DNA from: Acinetobacter sp. WCHAc010034
GTDB lineage: Bacteria; Pseudomonadota; Gammaproteobacteria; Pseudomonadales; Moraxellaceae
DNA: 64,000 nt
NCBI RefSeq assembly: GCF_001696615.3
Contig: NZ_CP032279.1
Location: forward strand, 2,542,001-2,606,000
Reading direction: 5' to 3'
A program made the translations under genes and the position numbers. How positions within the stretch are numbered: position 1 is the stretch's first letter; the number at the start of each line of letters is the position of its first letter. Positions 26,346 to 36,060 of this stretch are shown piece by piece. The notes below the pieces were generated by a model that was not told the DNA's origin, searched no databases, and saw nothing but the letters and a program-made list of their open reading frames with translations.

Positions 26346-26981
26346 TCACTCAGGCTGCGGGGTTAGGCGCAAATACGGCTTCACTGCGGTATAGCCTTTC
26401 GGAAAGCGCTGCCGGATTTCATCTTCATCTTTTAAGGAAGGGACAATCACCACATCATCGCCGTGCTGCCAGTTGGCGGGCGTCGCTACTTTATGATGGT
26501 CAGTCAGCTGCAGCGAATCCACCACGCGCAGGATTTCATTGAAATTGCGCCCGGTGGATGCCGGATAGGTAATGATCAGGCGCACCTTTTTATTCGGGTC
26601 AATAATCAGCAGCGAACGCACTGTGAGGGTTTCGCTGGCATTCGGGTGGATGAAGCCATACAGCGCAGAGACTTTGCGGTCTTTGTCGGCAAGGATCGGG
26701 AAATTTACCGCAGTGTTCTGGGTTTCGTTAATGTCGCTGATCCAGCCCTTGTGCGATTCCGCATCATCAACCGAAAGCGCAATGGCTTTCACCCCGCGCC
26801 TGGCGAATTCATCCTGCAGTTTTGCGGTATAGCCCAGTTCGGTGGTGCAGACCGGCGTGTAGTCAGCCGGATGCGAAAACAGGATTCCCCAGCTGCTGCC
26901 CAGAAATTCATAGAAATTAATTGCGCCGTCACTGGACTCCTGTGTGAAATCTGGAGCGGTGTCTCCTAAGCGTAAACTCAT
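26346..26981 (-). CDS. 1-Cys peroxiredoxin (Prx6 family)
   Basis: 211 residues from ATG 26981 (an in-frame TTG two codons earlier is less likely). Thioredoxin-fold peroxidase reducing H2O2 and organic hydroperoxides. The peroxidatic Cys45 lies in HPADYTPVCTTELG. The extended C-terminal domain (ITYPASTGRNFNEILRVVDSLQ, DDVVIVPSL) marks the Prx6 class rather than AhpC; no resolving Cys at the usual C-terminal position. Cytosolic. It stands alone, upstream of and divergent from secA. Confidence 0.92.
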   Translation of the reverse strand: MSLRLGDTAPDFTQESSDGAINFYEFLGSSWGILFSHPADYTPVCTTELGYTAKLQDEFARRGVKAIALSVDDAESHKGWISDINETQNTAVNFPILADKDRKVSALYGFIHPNASETLTVRSLLIIDPNKKVRLIITYPASTGRNFNEILRVVDSLQLTDHHKVATPANWQHGDDVVIVPSLKDEDEIRQRFPKGYTAVKPYLRLTPQPE

Positions 26982-26987
26982 CTTCAA

Positions 26988-27320
26988 GCCTCATGATTCA
27001 TGTTGTATTCCGATGGCTCTCAATATGGCGCAGATTATTTATGATGAAAAATACTGTTTTTGAATTTCCTTATCATTAAATTGAACAAAGAGGATGCTGC
27101 AGAAAAAGGCTGAAAAATTGCTGAAAGGCATTGGAGCTTGGCTCCGCATGCGGTATAAAATCTGCTGCATTGCCGCGCTCTAGGCCCTCCAGGCTGGAAT
27201 CCGGGATCAGATTTTTTTAAGGGCTTTTTGTGCAAAGCCCTTGTACTTCAAATTTCTAGCACCATAATAACGGCTAAGAAAACATATTCATTTGACAAGC
27301 AAGATTTAGAGAGTCTATTC
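26988..27320. other. Intergenic region between peroxiredoxin and secA
   Basis: About 330 bases between divergent genes. The short open frames here show no family features. No SecM-like arrest peptide was recognised upstream of secA. It presumably holds both promoters; no clear consensus elements were assigned. Confidence 0.4.
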
Positions 27321-30050
27321 ATGTTGGCAAGTCTGATCGGAGGAATCTTCGGTACCAAAAATGAGCGCGAACTCAAACGCATGCGTAAAATCGTAGAGAA
27401 GATTAATGCGCTCGAGCCGACGATATCTGTACTAAGCGATGCAGACTTATCTGCAAAAACTGAAGAATTCAAACAGCGCTATAACAAAGGCGACAGCCTG
27501 GATAAACTGCTGCCGGAAGCCTTTGCGGTCTGCCGTGAGGCGGCCAAGCGCGTCATGGGCATGCGCCATTATGACGTGCAGCTGATCGGCGGCATCACCC
27601 TGCATGAAGGCAAAATTGCGGAAATGCGCACCGGTGAAGGTAAAACCCTGATGGGGACGCTTGCTTGTTATTTGAATGCCATCAGCGGTGAAGGCGTTCA
27701 TGTCATTACCGTGAACGATTATCTGGCGCAGCGCGATGCTGAGCTGAACCGCCCGCTGTTTGAATTTCTCGGCTTAAGCATCGGCATTATCTATTCCATG
27801 CAGGATCCGACTGAGAAAGCGCAGGCTTACCGCGCGGACATTACCTATGGCACCAACAACGAATTCGGCTTTGACTACCTGCGCGACAACATGGTGTTCT
27901 CGCTGGCGGAGAAAAAACAGCGCGGCTTAACCTATGCCATTATCGATGAGGTCGATTCGATCCTGATTGATGAAGCGCGCACCCCGCTGATTATTTCCGG
28001 CCAAAGCGAAGATTCCTCGCAGCTGTACGCCGCGATTAACCTGATTCCGCCGGCGCTGCATCCGCAAAAAGAAGAGAAAGTGGCGGACGGCGGCCATTTC
28101 TGGATTGATGAAAAGCAGCGCACTGTTGAAATGACCGAAGTCGGCTATGAAACGGTTGAAGATGCCCTGATTCAAATGGGCCTGCTGGCGGAAGGCGAGA
28201 GCCTGTATTCATCCGCCAACCTGAATCTGGTGCACCATGTTTCAGCCGCCATCCGCGCGCATTACCTGTATCAGCGCAACGTGCATTACATCATCCATGA
28301 CGGTGAAGTGATTATTGTCGATGAAAATACCGGCCGCACCATGCCGGGCCGGCGCTGGTCAGAAGGCCTGCATCAGGCGGTAGAAGCCAAAGAAGGCCTG
28401 GAGATTCAGCCGGAAAACCAGACGCTGGCGACCACAACATTCCAGAACTATTTCCGCCTGTACAAAAAGCTTTCGGGTATGACCGGCACAGCCGATACCG
28501 AAGCTGCGGAAATGAAGGAAATTTACGGCTTGGATGTGGTGCTGATTCCGACGCACCGCCCGATGATCCGCAACGACCAGAACGATTTGATTTATTTAAA
28601 CCGCAATGGCAAATACAACGCGATTATTCAGGAAATTCAGCGCGTGCATGAAGCCGGCGTTGCGCCGATCCTGATCGGCACCGCGACCATTGAAGCTTCT
28701 GAAATTCTTTCCGACAAGCTGAAGGAAGCCGGCATTGCGCATGAAGTCCTGAACGCCAAGCAGCATGAGCGCGAAGCGGACATTATTGCCCAAGCCGGCG
28801 CGCCGCAGGCGGTGACGATTGCCACCAACATGGCTGGCCGGGGCACGGACATTCTGCTCGGCGGCAACTGGAAAGCCCTGCTGGCGAAAATTGAAAATCC
28901 GACAGCTGAAGATGAAGCGCGCCTGAAAGCCGAATGGGAACAGAGCCATGAAATGGTGCTGAACTCCGGCGGCTTGCATATTATCGGTTCAGAGCGTCAC
29001 GAATCGCGCCGGATTGACAACCAGCTCCGCGGCCGCGCAGGCCGTCAAGGTGACCCGGGCGTTTCGCGCTTCTATCTGTCGCTTGAAGATGACCTGATGC
29101 GCATTTTCGCCGGTGACCGCGTGGTGGCGATGATGCGCGCTATGGGGCTGCAGGAGGATGAAGCGATTGAGCATAAAATGGTCTCGCGCTCGATTGAAAA
29201 CGCGCAGCGCAAAGTTGAGGCGCGCAACTTCGATATCCGCAAAAACCTGCTGAAATACGATGACGTCAATAACGAGCAGCGCAAGATTATTTACTCGCAG
29301 CGCGATGACATTCTGGCTGAAAATTCGCTGCAGGAATACATTGAAGAAATGATCTGTGAGGTGATGAAAGGCGTCATTGAAAATTATGTGCCGCCTGAAT
29401 CCATCCATGACCAGTGGGATATTCCCGGCCTGGAAAAAGCCCTGCGTGAAGACCTGTCGATTGACCTGCCGATTGAGCAGTGGCTGCTGCAGGACCGCCG
29501 CTTGGATGAAGAAGGGCTGGTGCAGCGCATTACCGATGAAGCGCTTGCGCGCTACCATGCGCGCCGCGCGCAGATGGGGGATGAGTCATCCGCCATGCTG
29601 GAACGCCATTTCATGCTGAATTCGCTTGACCGCCACTGGAAAGAGCATTTAGCTGCCATGGACTACCTGCGCCAGGGCATTCATTTGCGCGGCTATGCGC
29701 AGAAAAACCCTGAACAGGAATATAAGAAAGAAGCATTTAATCTGTTTGTGAACATGCTTGCAGTTATTAAATCGGACGTGGTGACTGATTTGTCACGCGT
29801 TCATGTGCCAACTGCTGAAGAGCTGGCAGAGATGGAAGCGCAGCAGCAGGCGCAGGCCGATGCCATGAAGCTGAACCTGTCGCATGCTGAATTTGACGGC
29901 CTGCTGGCGGAAGATCCGAATGCGCTGGAAATTGACGCGCAGTTTGAGCCGGTGCAAAGCGTTCAGGCGGTTCAGGCCCCGGAAAGCCGCAATTCGCCTT
30001 GCCCATGCGGTTCAGGACTGAAATACAAGCAGTGCCACGGCAAAATCTAA
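27321..30050 (+). CDS. secA: Preprotein translocase ATPase SecA
   Basis: 909 residues from ATG 27321, which gives the family N-terminus ([18 protein letters not shown]); the frame is open a further 31 codons upstream. Motor ATPase that drives Sec-dependent export through SecYEG. Walker A is MRTGEGKTL, the DEAD-like box is [20 protein letters not shown], and later motifs are [19 protein letters not shown] and [11 protein letters not shown]. The C-terminal SEC-C zinc motif ([13 protein letters not shown]) for SecB and phospholipid contact is present. Full length. Confidence 0.98.
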   Translation: MLASLIGGIFGTKNERELKRMRKIVEKINALEPTISVLSDADLSAKTEEFKQRYNKGDSLDKLLPEAFAVCREAAKRVMGMRHYDVQLIGGITLHEGKIAEMRTGEGKTLMGTLACYLNAISGEGVHVITVNDYLAQRDAELNRPLFEFLGLSIGIIYSMQDPTEKAQAYRADITYGTNNEFGFDYLRDNMVFSLAEKKQRGLTYAIIDEVDSILIDEARTPLIISGQSEDSSQLYAAINLIPPALHPQKEEKVADGGHFWIDEKQRTVEMTEVGYETVEDALIQMGLLAEGESLYSSANLNLVHHVSAAIRAHYLYQRNVHYIIHDGEVIIVDENTGRTMPGRRWSEGLHQAVEAKEGLEIQPENQTLATTTFQNYFRLYKKLSGMTGTADTEAAEMKEIYGLDVVLIPTHRPMIRNDQNDLIYLNRNGKYNAIIQEIQRVHEAGVAPILIGTATIEASEILSDKLKEAGIAHEVLNAKQHEREADIIAQAGAPQAVTIATNMAGRGTDILLGGNWKALLAKIENPTAEDEARLKAEWEQSHEMVLNSGGLHIIGSERHESRRIDNQLRGRAGRQGDPGVSRFYLSLEDDLMRIFAGDRVVAMMRAMGLQEDEAIEHKMVSRSIENAQRKVEARNFDIRKNLLKYDDVNNEQRKIIYSQRDDILAENSLQEYIEEMICEVMKGVIENYVPPESIHDQWDIPGLEKALREDLSIDLPIEQWLLQDRRLDEEGLVQRITDEALARYHARRAQMGDESSAMLERHFMLNSLDRHWKEHLAAMDYLRQGIHLRGYAQKNPEQEYKKEAFNLFVNMLAVIKSDVVTDLSRVHVPTAEELAEMEAQQQAQADAMKLNLSHAEFDGLLAEDPNALEIDAQFEPVQSVQAVQAPESRNSPCPCGSGLKYKQCHGKI

Positions 30051-30063
30051 GCGTGGCCTGCAG

Positions 30064-30092
30064 AAATCAGAGCCGCAAGGCTCTGATTTTTT
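30064..30092 (+). terminator. Terminator after secA
   Basis: Stem AATCAGAGCC / GGCTCTGATT around GCAA, followed by T-run. Confidence 0.85.
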
Positions 30093-30187
30093 GTGCAGGA
30101 AACTTTTCAGGCCGGCAATAGTATTTGCAGTCCGGCAGATTAAATGTTATTTAGTTTCACATTGACAACCGGAAAACGGAACACACA

Positions 30188-30544
30188 ATGAAAAAAGTAT
30201 TACAGCCGTTGATGATTGCTGCGCTTGCAATGCCTGCTCTTGCCTTTGCGAATTCTGCGCAGACGACTACGCCGGATAAAGTGCAGCAGGCGCTTGGCGC
30301 AAAAACCGCGCAAGTTCAGGTCGGCGCAGACGGCCAGGTTACGGTCGCAAGCCCGCGCACCGGCATCCGCTACACATTTGCCAATCCTAACCGTCCGATT
30401 GTGATGCAGACCGCAGCCATTGCAGCGGCTAACTCAGCCAATGCGGACCGCATTGTCGCAGCCAACCCGGCGCTGTCTGACGCCAGCCAGCAGAAAGCCA
30501 AGCAGGCGCTGCTGAATGAAGCGGGCCAATTGGCGCGCAACTGA
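30188..30544 (+). CDS. Small secreted protein of unknown function
   Basis: 118 residues with a clear signal peptide (MKKVLQPLMIAALAMPALAFA, cleavage after about residue 21). The mature part is about 97 residues, Ala/Gln-rich, with an internal strand segment (AQVQVGADGQVTVASPRTGI) and a helical C-terminal part (SDASQQKAKQALLNEAGQLA). I do not recognise a family. A ribosome-binding-like GGAAAACGGA lies just upstream, and terminators flank the gene on both sides, so it is a monocistronic, probably periplasmic protein. Confidence 0.7.
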   Translation: MKKVLQPLMIAALAMPALAFANSAQTTTPDKVQQALGAKTAQVQVGADGQVTVASPRTGIRYTFANPNRPIVMQTAAIAAANSANADRIVAANPALSDASQQKAKQALLNEAGQLARN

Positions 30545-30573
30545 TTTTCCTGTGCTGCATTTTGCCATTCAAG

Positions 30574-30598
30574 AGCCAGTCTGATGACTGGCTTTTTT
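30574..30598 (+). terminator. Terminator after small secreted protein
   Basis: Stem AGCCAGTC / GACTGGCT followed by TTTTT. Confidence 0.85.
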
Positions 30599-30710
30599 AT
30601 GCCCGCAGCTGCGCCAAGAAAAACACGCTAAAAAGATGCCCGATGCTCGATTTTTTGCGGATTTTGCACTAAGCTGTCTTTTCCAAATAAACCGAAACGG
30701 ATATTTAAAA

Positions 30711-31931
30711 ATGGCTGTGGGTGACGTAGCAATGCCGCAGATGCATGCGGTAAAAGGTGTAAAAATTGGTTCTGCAGAAGCCTATGTGCGCTATCCGAAC
30801 CGACGTGACCTGGTCATTTTTGAATTTGCGCAAGGCACCCATGCTGCCGGGGTCTTTACCCAAAATGCATTCTGCGCCGCGCCGGTGCATGTGTCTAAAA
30901 AGCATCTTGAAATGGGCAATCCGCGCTATCTGGTGATTAATACCGGCAATGCCAACGCCGGCACAGGCAAAACCGGCATGGAAAATGCCAAAAGCACTTG
31001 CTTTAAATTTGCAGCGCTTGCCGGCGTTGAGCCTTTTGAAGTTCTGCCGTTTTCCACCGGCGTAATTGGCGAGCAGCTGCCGATGGAGCGCCTGCTGTCC
31101 GGCCTGCAGCCTGCGCTGGATTCGCTGAAAGATGACGCCTGGCTGGACGCAGCGGCGGGCATTATGACCACAGACACCACGCCTAAAGGCGCTTCTGAGC
31201 AGTTTGTGCTGGATGGCGTGACTTATGCCATGACCGGCATTTCCAAAGGCGCCGGCATGATCCGCCCGAATATGGCGACCATGCTGAGCTATGTGGCGAC
31301 CGATGCGCCGATCAGCCGCGGACTGGTGCAGCAGCTGCTGAATGATGCGGTCAACGTTTCATTCAACCGCATTACCGTGGATGGTGATACCTCAACCAAT
31401 GATTCCTGCATTTTCGCGGCCACAGGCCAGGCCGGCGGCGCGGAAATTTCATCACAGGACGATGCGCGCTATGCCGCTGTTGCGGAAGTATTGACCCGCA
31501 TCATGAAGCGCCTGGCGCAGCTGATTGTCCGTGACGGCGAAGGCGCGACCAAATTCATTACCGTGGCGGTAGAAGGCGGCGCCAATACCCAGGAATGCTG
31601 CGATATCGCCTACAGCATTGCGCATTCGCCCTTGGTGAAAACCGCATTTTTTGCCTCTGATCCGAACTGGGGCCGCATTCTGGCGGCGATCGGCTATGCC
31701 GGCGTAGAAAATTTAGACGTTGAAAAAATTCAGGTTTGGCTGGATGATGTGCAGATCTGCAAAGACGGCGGCGCAGCTGCGGATTATACGGAACAGGCCG
31801 GCGCGCGCGTCATGGCGCAGGCGGAAATGACCATCCGCGTTGACTTGGGGCGCGGTGAGGCGAAGGATACGGTATACACCTGCGATCTGTCCTATGACTA
31901 TGTGAAGATCAATGCGGATTACCGTTCCTAA
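30711..31931 (+). CDS. argJ: Glutamate N-acetyltransferase / amino-acid acetyltransferase ArgJ
   Basis: 406 residues from ATG 30711. It recycles the acetyl group from N-acetylornithine to glutamate in arginine synthesis and, in bifunctional forms, also uses acetyl-CoA. The precursor self-cleaves before a conserved Thr; the site is visible as [16 protein letters not shown] (Ala-Thr cut, about residue 188). Other signatures: [24 protein letters not shown] and [15 protein letters not shown]. It stands alone with its own terminator. Confidence 0.95.
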   Translation: MAVGDVAMPQMHAVKGVKIGSAEAYVRYPNRRDLVIFEFAQGTHAAGVFTQNAFCAAPVHVSKKHLEMGNPRYLVINTGNANAGTGKTGMENAKSTCFKFAALAGVEPFEVLPFSTGVIGEQLPMERLLSGLQPALDSLKDDAWLDAAAGIMTTDTTPKGASEQFVLDGVTYAMTGISKGAGMIRPNMATMLSYVATDAPISRGLVQQLLNDAVNVSFNRITVDGDTSTNDSCIFAATGQAGGAEISSQDDARYAAVAEVLTRIMKRLAQLIVRDGEGATKFITVAVEGGANTQECCDIAYSIAHSPLVKTAFFASDPNWGRILAAIGYAGVENLDVEKIQVWLDDVQICKDGGAAADYTEQAGARVMAQAEMTIRVDLGRGEAKDTVYTCDLSYDYVKINADYRS

Positions 31932-31950
31932 GATTTTTCAGACGTTTTGA

Positions 31951-31976
31951 AAAGCCTCCTTTGCGAGGCTTTTTTA
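31951..31976 (+). terminator. Terminator after argJ
   Basis: Stem AAGCCTC / GAGGCTT followed by TTTTT. Confidence 0.8.
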
Positions 31977-32088
31977 TAACGCTTACTTTTTAATGACTGG
32001 TCAAAATAGCCGATACGCCGTTTTTGGCCGGTAAGCTGGGTACAGTCCATGGCACAGCATGGGCGCTAAGGATAGAGAAGATTTTGTT

Positions 32089-33156
32089 ATGAATGATGCG
32101 AACAATTTAATTGCCAATGAGGCAAAATCAATTGTGCAGGCGCATTTAGACCGTTTGGGCGGAACTAAAGAGCATCTTTTAAGCGAAGAGGCCAAGCAGG
32201 AAAAATTTGCGCTGATTGCTGCGGAATTGAAAAAGCGCAATGCGGTTCTTGTTGCGCACTACTACTGCGATCCTGAAGTGCAGGAGCTGGCGGAGCTGAC
32301 CGGCGGCTGCGTTTCAGACTCTCTGGAAATGGCGCGCTTCGGCCGCGATCACGAAGCGTCCACGCTGGTGGTAGCGGGAGTGAAATTCATGGGGGAAACC
32401 TCAAAAATCCTTTCACCTGAAAAAACCGTGCTGATGCCGACGCTTGAAGCGACCTGTTCACTGGATTTAGGCTGCCCTGCGGATGAGTTCGCCAAGTTCT
32501 GCGATGCGCATCCGGACCATACCGTGGTGGTGTACGCCAATACTTCGGCGGCGGTCAAAGCCCGCGCAGACTGGGTGGTGACCTCCAGCTGCGCAGTGGA
32601 AATTATTGAGCATCTGGACAGCCTGGGCGAAAAAATCATCTGGGCGCCGGACCAGCATCTGGGGCGCTACATTCAAAAGAAAACCGGCGCCGACATGCTG
32701 CTGTGGGATGGCGCCTGCATTGTGCATGAAGAATTCCGCGCGCGCGGTATTGCCAATATGAAAGCGCTGCATCCGGATGCTGCCGTGCTGGTGCATCCTG
32801 AATCGCCTGAATCTGTCGTGGATATTGCCGATGCGGTCGGCAGCACCTCGCAGCTGATCAAGGCGGCCCAGACCCTGCCGCATGAGCGCCTGATTGTGGC
32901 GACAGACCGGGGCATTTTCTACAAAATGCAGCAGGCGGTGCCGGATAAGATTTTAATTGAAGCGCCGACTGCCGGCGAAGGCGCAACCTGCCGTTCATGC
33001 GCGCATTGCCCGTGGATGGCGATGAATGAACTGGACGGCATTCTGGAAGTTCTGCAGCAGGGCGGGCAGGAAGTATTCGTCGATCCGCAGCTGGCTGAGC
33101 GCGCGAAACAGCCTTTAGACCGCATGCTGAACTTCAGCGCCAGCCTGAAACGCTGA
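32089..33156 (+). CDS. nadA: Quinolinate synthase
   Basis: 355 residues from ATG 32089 (an ATG ten codons earlier is possible). Condenses iminoaspartate with dihydroxyacetone phosphate to quinolinate for NAD synthesis, using a [4Fe-4S] cluster. Family blocks: [30 protein letters not shown] region (residues about 60-90), [43 protein letters not shown] and the C-terminal [13 protein letters not shown]. The cluster cysteines (CSL, SSCAV, CRSC region) are all present. Monocistronic, upstream of the tRNA array. Confidence 0.96.
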   Translation: MNDANNLIANEAKSIVQAHLDRLGGTKEHLLSEEAKQEKFALIAAELKKRNAVLVAHYYCDPEVQELAELTGGCVSDSLEMARFGRDHEASTLVVAGVKFMGETSKILSPEKTVLMPTLEATCSLDLGCPADEFAKFCDAHPDHTVVVYANTSAAVKARADWVVTSSCAVEIIEHLDSLGEKIIWAPDQHLGRYIQKKTGADMLLWDGACIVHEEFRARGIANMKALHPDAAVLVHPESPESVVDIADAVGSTSQLIKAAQTLPHERLIVATDRGIFYKMQQAVPDKILIEAPTAGEGATCRSCAHCPWMAMNELDGILEVLQQGGQEVFVDPQLAERAKQPLDRMLNFSASLKR

Positions 33157-33234
33157 AAGCTGCTTAAAAAATGCTTAAAATGCTTGATAAATAATCGGTT
33201 GAAGCGGATTTTTTATTTTTTTTAAATATAGGTG

Positions 33235-33263
33235 TTGACGTCTCATGGCGTCACGCCTAGAAT
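33235..33263 (+). promoter_or_regulatory. Promoter of the tRNA array
   Basis: TTGACG (33235-33240) and TAGAAT (33258-33263) are separated by 17 bases, a near-consensus sigma-70 promoter about 45 bases before the first tRNA. Confidence 0.75.
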
Positions 33264-33309
33264 GCACACCGTACCGAGCGATAAGCGGTACAGTAAAGCT
33301 GAGATGAAT

Positions 33310-33386
33310 CGGAGCATAGCACAGCCTGGTAGTGCACCTGGTTTGGGACCAGGGGGTCGTAGGTTCGAATCCTACTGCTCCGACCA
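33310..33386 (+). tRNA. tRNA-Pro (anticodon TGG)
   Basis: 77 bases with CCA encoded. Acceptor stem CGGAGCA / TGCTCCG, anticodon loop TTTGGGA and T-loop TTCGAAT are intact. Identical to the copy at 33639-33715. Confidence 0.97.
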
Positions 33387-33430
33387 ATTCCTCAAGGCAA
33401 AAATCGCGTGATATTACTATCATCGGTCAT

Positions 33431-33507
33431 GCGCCTGTAGCTCAGTTGGATAGAGCATCCGCCTTCTAAGCGGATGGTCACAGGTTCGAATCCTGTCAGG
33501 CGCGCCA
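33431..33507 (+). tRNA. tRNA-Arg (anticodon TCT)
   Basis: 77 bases with encoded CCA. Acceptor GCGCCTG / CAGGCGC, anticodon loop CTTCTAA, T-loop TTCGAAT. Confidence 0.96.
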
Positions 33508-33542
33508 TTTGGTAGCTTGGTACTTAGAGCCAAATACGTTAT

Positions 33543-33619
33543 GGTGGATGTAGCTCAGTTGGTAGAGCCCTGGATTGTGATTCCAGTTGTCGCGGGTTCG
33601 AATCCCGTCATTCACCCCA
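33543..33619 (+). tRNA. tRNA-His (anticodon GTG)
   Basis: Acceptor GTGGATG / CATTCAC preceded by an extra G-1 (33543) opposite discriminator C, the tRNA-His hallmark. Anticodon loop TTGTGAT; CCA encoded. Confidence 0.96.
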
Positions 33620-33638
33620 ACTTTTTAAAAGTTGAAAT

Positions 33639-33715
33639 CGGAGCATAGCACAGCCTGGTAGTGCACCTGGTTTGGGACCAGGGGGTCGTAGGTTCGAATC
33701 CTACTGCTCCGACCA
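33639..33715 (+). tRNA. tRNA-Pro (anticodon TGG), second copy
   Basis: Same 77-base sequence as the first tRNA of the array, including the preceding GAAAT-like leader. A duplication inside one transcription unit. Confidence 0.97.
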
Positions 33716-33747
33716 TTTATTAAAATGGCCGAAATTCGATAAAAGAT

Positions 33748-33767
33748 ACCGCGCAAGCGGTTTTTTT
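33748..33767 (+). terminator. Terminator of the tRNA array
   Basis: Stem ACCGC / GCGGT around GCAA with seven T following. Confidence 0.75.
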
Positions 33768-33802
33768 ATGCCTAAAATTCGGCTGCAGTCCATCAGCATA
33801 TA

Positions 33803-33830
33803 AAAAAGCCCCCGCAAAGGAGGCTGAATT
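33803..33830 (-). terminator. Terminator of the yfi-type operon
   Basis: On the minus strand, AGCCTCC / GGGGGCT (one G-T pair) is followed by TTTTTTA, just after the OmpA-like lipoprotein stop codon. Confidence 0.6.
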
Positions 33831-33843
33831 GAGCTGTCCGCCA

Positions 33844-34323
33844 TTAAGGAATAATGGTGATGTTGACCCGCCGATTCTTCGCCCGGTTTTCTTCGCTGTC
33901 ATTGCTGACCAGTGGCTGTTCCGCGCCCCGCCCGATAATCTGCACATCTTTTGGCTGAAAGCCGTTTTCCAGGAATACATTGGCCACGCTCTGCGCGCGC
34001 TTCTGCGACAGCTGCTGATTGTAGCTGGCCAGGCCGATATTGTCGGTATGCCCGGTAAATTTAACTTTTTCCAGCTTGTATTTCTGCAGCTGGCTGGACA
34101 GAGTCGTGATTTTGCTTTTCTGCTGTTCCTGAATCTGGTAGTCATCAAAACTGAACAGCAGGCGTTCCGGCAGGGCGAGTGTCCAGCCGTCATCAGTCAG
34201 GACAAAGCCTTCGCTTTTCAGCATGCGGGCCTGCTTGTAGTTTAAGTTGCCTAAGCTCATGCAGGCGGTTAAAACCGCGCTCAGGGTGAGGATAAAGCAG
34301 AGTGTCAAAGCTTTTTTTAACAT
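33844..34323 (-). CDS. yfiB: OmpA-family lipoprotein, YfiB-like
   Basis: 159 residues. A signal peptide ends in the lipobox VLTAC, so it is predicted to sit in the outer membrane facing the periplasm. The C-terminal OmpA-like peptidoglycan-binding domain carries KFTGHTDNIGLASYNQQLSQ and NRRVNITI. In Pseudomonas, YfiB sequesters YfiR and so activates the diguanylate cyclase YfiN; the same three-gene set is found here in the order yfiR-yfiN-yfiB on the minus strand. It is seven bases downstream of the cyclase gene. The symbol is assigned by architecture and context. Confidence 0.8.
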   Translation of the reverse strand: MLKKALTLCFILTLSAVLTACMSLGNLNYKQARMLKSEGFVLTDDGWTLALPERLLFSFDDYQIQEQQKSKITTLSSQLQKYKLEKVKFTGHTDNIGLASYNQQLSQKRAQSVANVFLENGFQPKDVQIIGRGAEQPLVSNDSEENRAKNRRVNITIIP

Positions 34324-34330
34324 AGCGGGC

Positions 34331-35554
34331 CTATTGGTTATCGGGTTGTGGGTAAAAATGCCATTTTTTATTTAATCGTTTGGCTTTGCGCAGGGCTTGA
34401 TCTGCGTGCGCAATTAAGTCTTCCGGGCTTGGCGCCTGCTGCGCCAGCGCGGCGCCAATGCTGATGCTGAGGGGAATCTGCTGCTGTTCATAGATGAATG
34501 TTGATGAAAAGCAGTCCTGCACGCGCTGGCAGTGGTGTGCGGCGGCATTTGCATCGGCTGCGTTTGGAATGATGATGGCGAACTCGTCGCCGCCGAGCCT
34601 GGAAAGCAGGGCGTCCGGCGGCAGAATCTGCCTGACGCAATAGGATAATGCGCGCAATACCGCATCGCCGGCCAAATGTCCGAATTGATCATTCACTTTT
34701 TTAAAGTGGTTGATGTCTAAAAGCAGCACAGCAGCGTTCTGATGCTGCGCCTGATCGAACAGCTGAAACAGCGCTTCATAAAAGCTGCTGCGGTTCGGCA
34801 GCTGGGTCAGCACATCACGCTTGGACTGATGCATTAATTTATCGTTTTCAGAAATCAGGCTGCGATTGGACTGCTCTATTTCGCTCAGCAGGCCATTAAA
34901 GGCAGCGCTCAGCGTTTGCAGTTCCTGAATGTTCGAATTGGATACGCGCATAGTGTAGTTTTTCTTGATGCTGATGTCCTGCGCGGATTCGGCAATTGAG
35001 CGGATGGATTGCATCAGGTACTGGTAAACTGAATTGACCGACCAGTAGGCTGCAGCCAAAAGCAGCGCAAAGCCGATGCATAAAGCCAGCAGGATTTTGT
35101 GGAAAAAGCTGACCAGCTCGGAAGAATTTCCGTAAACAGTTAAATGGCCGTAATGCTTTTGATCATGCTGAATGTCCATCTGGATTGGCTGGCTGTAAAA
35201 CAGGTAATCCAGAAAGGTTTGGCTGGAAAAGCGGTTCAGGCCTTTCTGTTCTGCATGCGCCAGCACTGCATTCTGCGCAGAAGTGACTTCAATTGAGCGG
35301 ATCGGGTGCTGCTGAGCATATTCAGATAAAATCTGCCTAATGGTGATTTGATCATTGAAAACCACCGCGGGCTGAATCCGCTCATTCAGCGCCGAAGTTA
35401 AAATATTCAGGCTGCTTTTCGCATATGCATTCATGGTGTAAGTCGATATCACCAGGAAAATCGCGGAACAGATGGCGAAAGTTAAAATAAATATGGTCAG
35501 CTGGGAGCGGGTAAACAGCTGGTGCAGTGTAATCGGCTTATACAGCTGTTTCAT
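34331..35554 (-). CDS. yfiN: Membrane diguanylate cyclase, YfiN-like
   Basis: 407 residues. Transmembrane helix at about 18-40, a periplasmic CHASE8-type sensor region (about 41-150), a second helix (about 153-172), a HAMP-like segment (about 173-230) and a GGDEF domain whose active site GGDEF is at 321-325. It should make c-di-GMP from two GTP. The RxxD product-inhibition site normally seven residues before the Arg of RLGGDEF is absent (PPDA at that place), so feedback inhibition is not expected. The upstream yfiR-like gene overlaps it by four bases (ATGA), and the YfiB-like gene follows. Biofilm and motility control is inferred. Confidence 0.87.
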   Translation of the reverse strand: MKQLYKPITLHQLFTRSQLTIFILTFAICSAIFLVISTYTMNAYAKSSLNILTSALNERIQPAVVFNDQITIRQILSEYAQQHPIRSIEVTSAQNAVLAHAEQKGLNRFSSQTFLDYLFYSQPIQMDIQHDQKHYGHLTVYGNSSELVSFFHKILLALCIGFALLLAAAYWSVNSVYQYLMQSIRSIAESAQDISIKKNYTMRVSNSNIQELQTLSAAFNGLLSEIEQSNRSLISENDKLMHQSKRDVLTQLPNRSSFYEALFQLFDQAQHQNAAVLLLDINHFKKVNDQFGHLAGDAVLRALSYCVRQILPPDALLSRLGGDEFAIIIPNAADANAAAHHCQRVQDCFSSTFIYEQQQIPLSISIGAALAQQAPSPEDLIAHADQALRKAKRLNKKWHFYPQPDNQ

Positions 35555-36060
35555 TCGCTGGACTCCGCGGATTTGGCAAGCAGTAAAACACGCGGATCAA
35601 CATGAACTTTGGCTTGAGTCAGGCTGTCTAAATTGACTTTAAACGCGAAGTTTTGACTGCGCTTATACAGGCAAAATGCGCTTCCAATTTCACATTCTGC
35701 ATTATTGGTGCTAATGGAGAGCGCTGGAAATGTTGCGGCTGTATTTAAAAGATGCTGTTCTTCCTTGGGGGATAATGTGGAAAAAATCAAAACCTGGCAC
35801 GCGCTGCTTTTAATTTCACTGGATTGAATTGCTGAAATTCTGTAGTTGGAATGGTCCGGCGCATGATTCTGAAATTGCTGTGCCAAAGGGGAGTTGTTGA
35901 CTGCGCAGATTGCGGGCGCAGGCGTATTCCACTTCGCATAGCTTAAAATGGAAAAAACTGTGCTGTACATGCTGGCAGCGGGCGCAGCAGGCAGGCTGCT
36001 GCTGAAAAGCGCTGCGCTTATAAGCATAAGCAGGGCTTTTTTTTCTAGATTGTGAACCAT
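35551..36060 (-). CDS. yfiR: YfiR-family periplasmic regulator (DUF4154)
   Basis: 169 residues with a signal peptide (LLMLISAALFSSSLPAAPA). The pattern of the mature part, with ILSYAKWN near its start, four Cys in two likely disulfide pairs (AICAV/SSACQV and AECEIGSAFCLY) and the terminal FKVNLDSLTQAKVHVDPRVLLLAKS, is that of YfiR. YfiR binds the periplasmic part of YfiN and represses it. Located first in the yfiR-yfiN-yfiB operon, which is divergent from the rrn operon. Confidence 0.82.
   Translation of the reverse strand: MVHNLEKKALLMLISAALFSSSLPAAPAASMYSTVFSILSYAKWNTPAPAICAVNNSPLAQQFQNHAPDHSNYRISAIQSSEIKSSACQVLIFSTLSPKEEQHLLNTAATFPALSISTNNAECEIGSAFCLYKRSQNFAFKVNLDSLTQAKVHVDPRVLLLAKSAESSE

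Noticed and set aside
33310..33715. Direct repeats considered as a CRISPR-like array
   Set aside because: The repeated units are complete tRNA-Pro genes and the spacers are other tRNAs; no CRISPR repeat-spacer pattern exists in the window.
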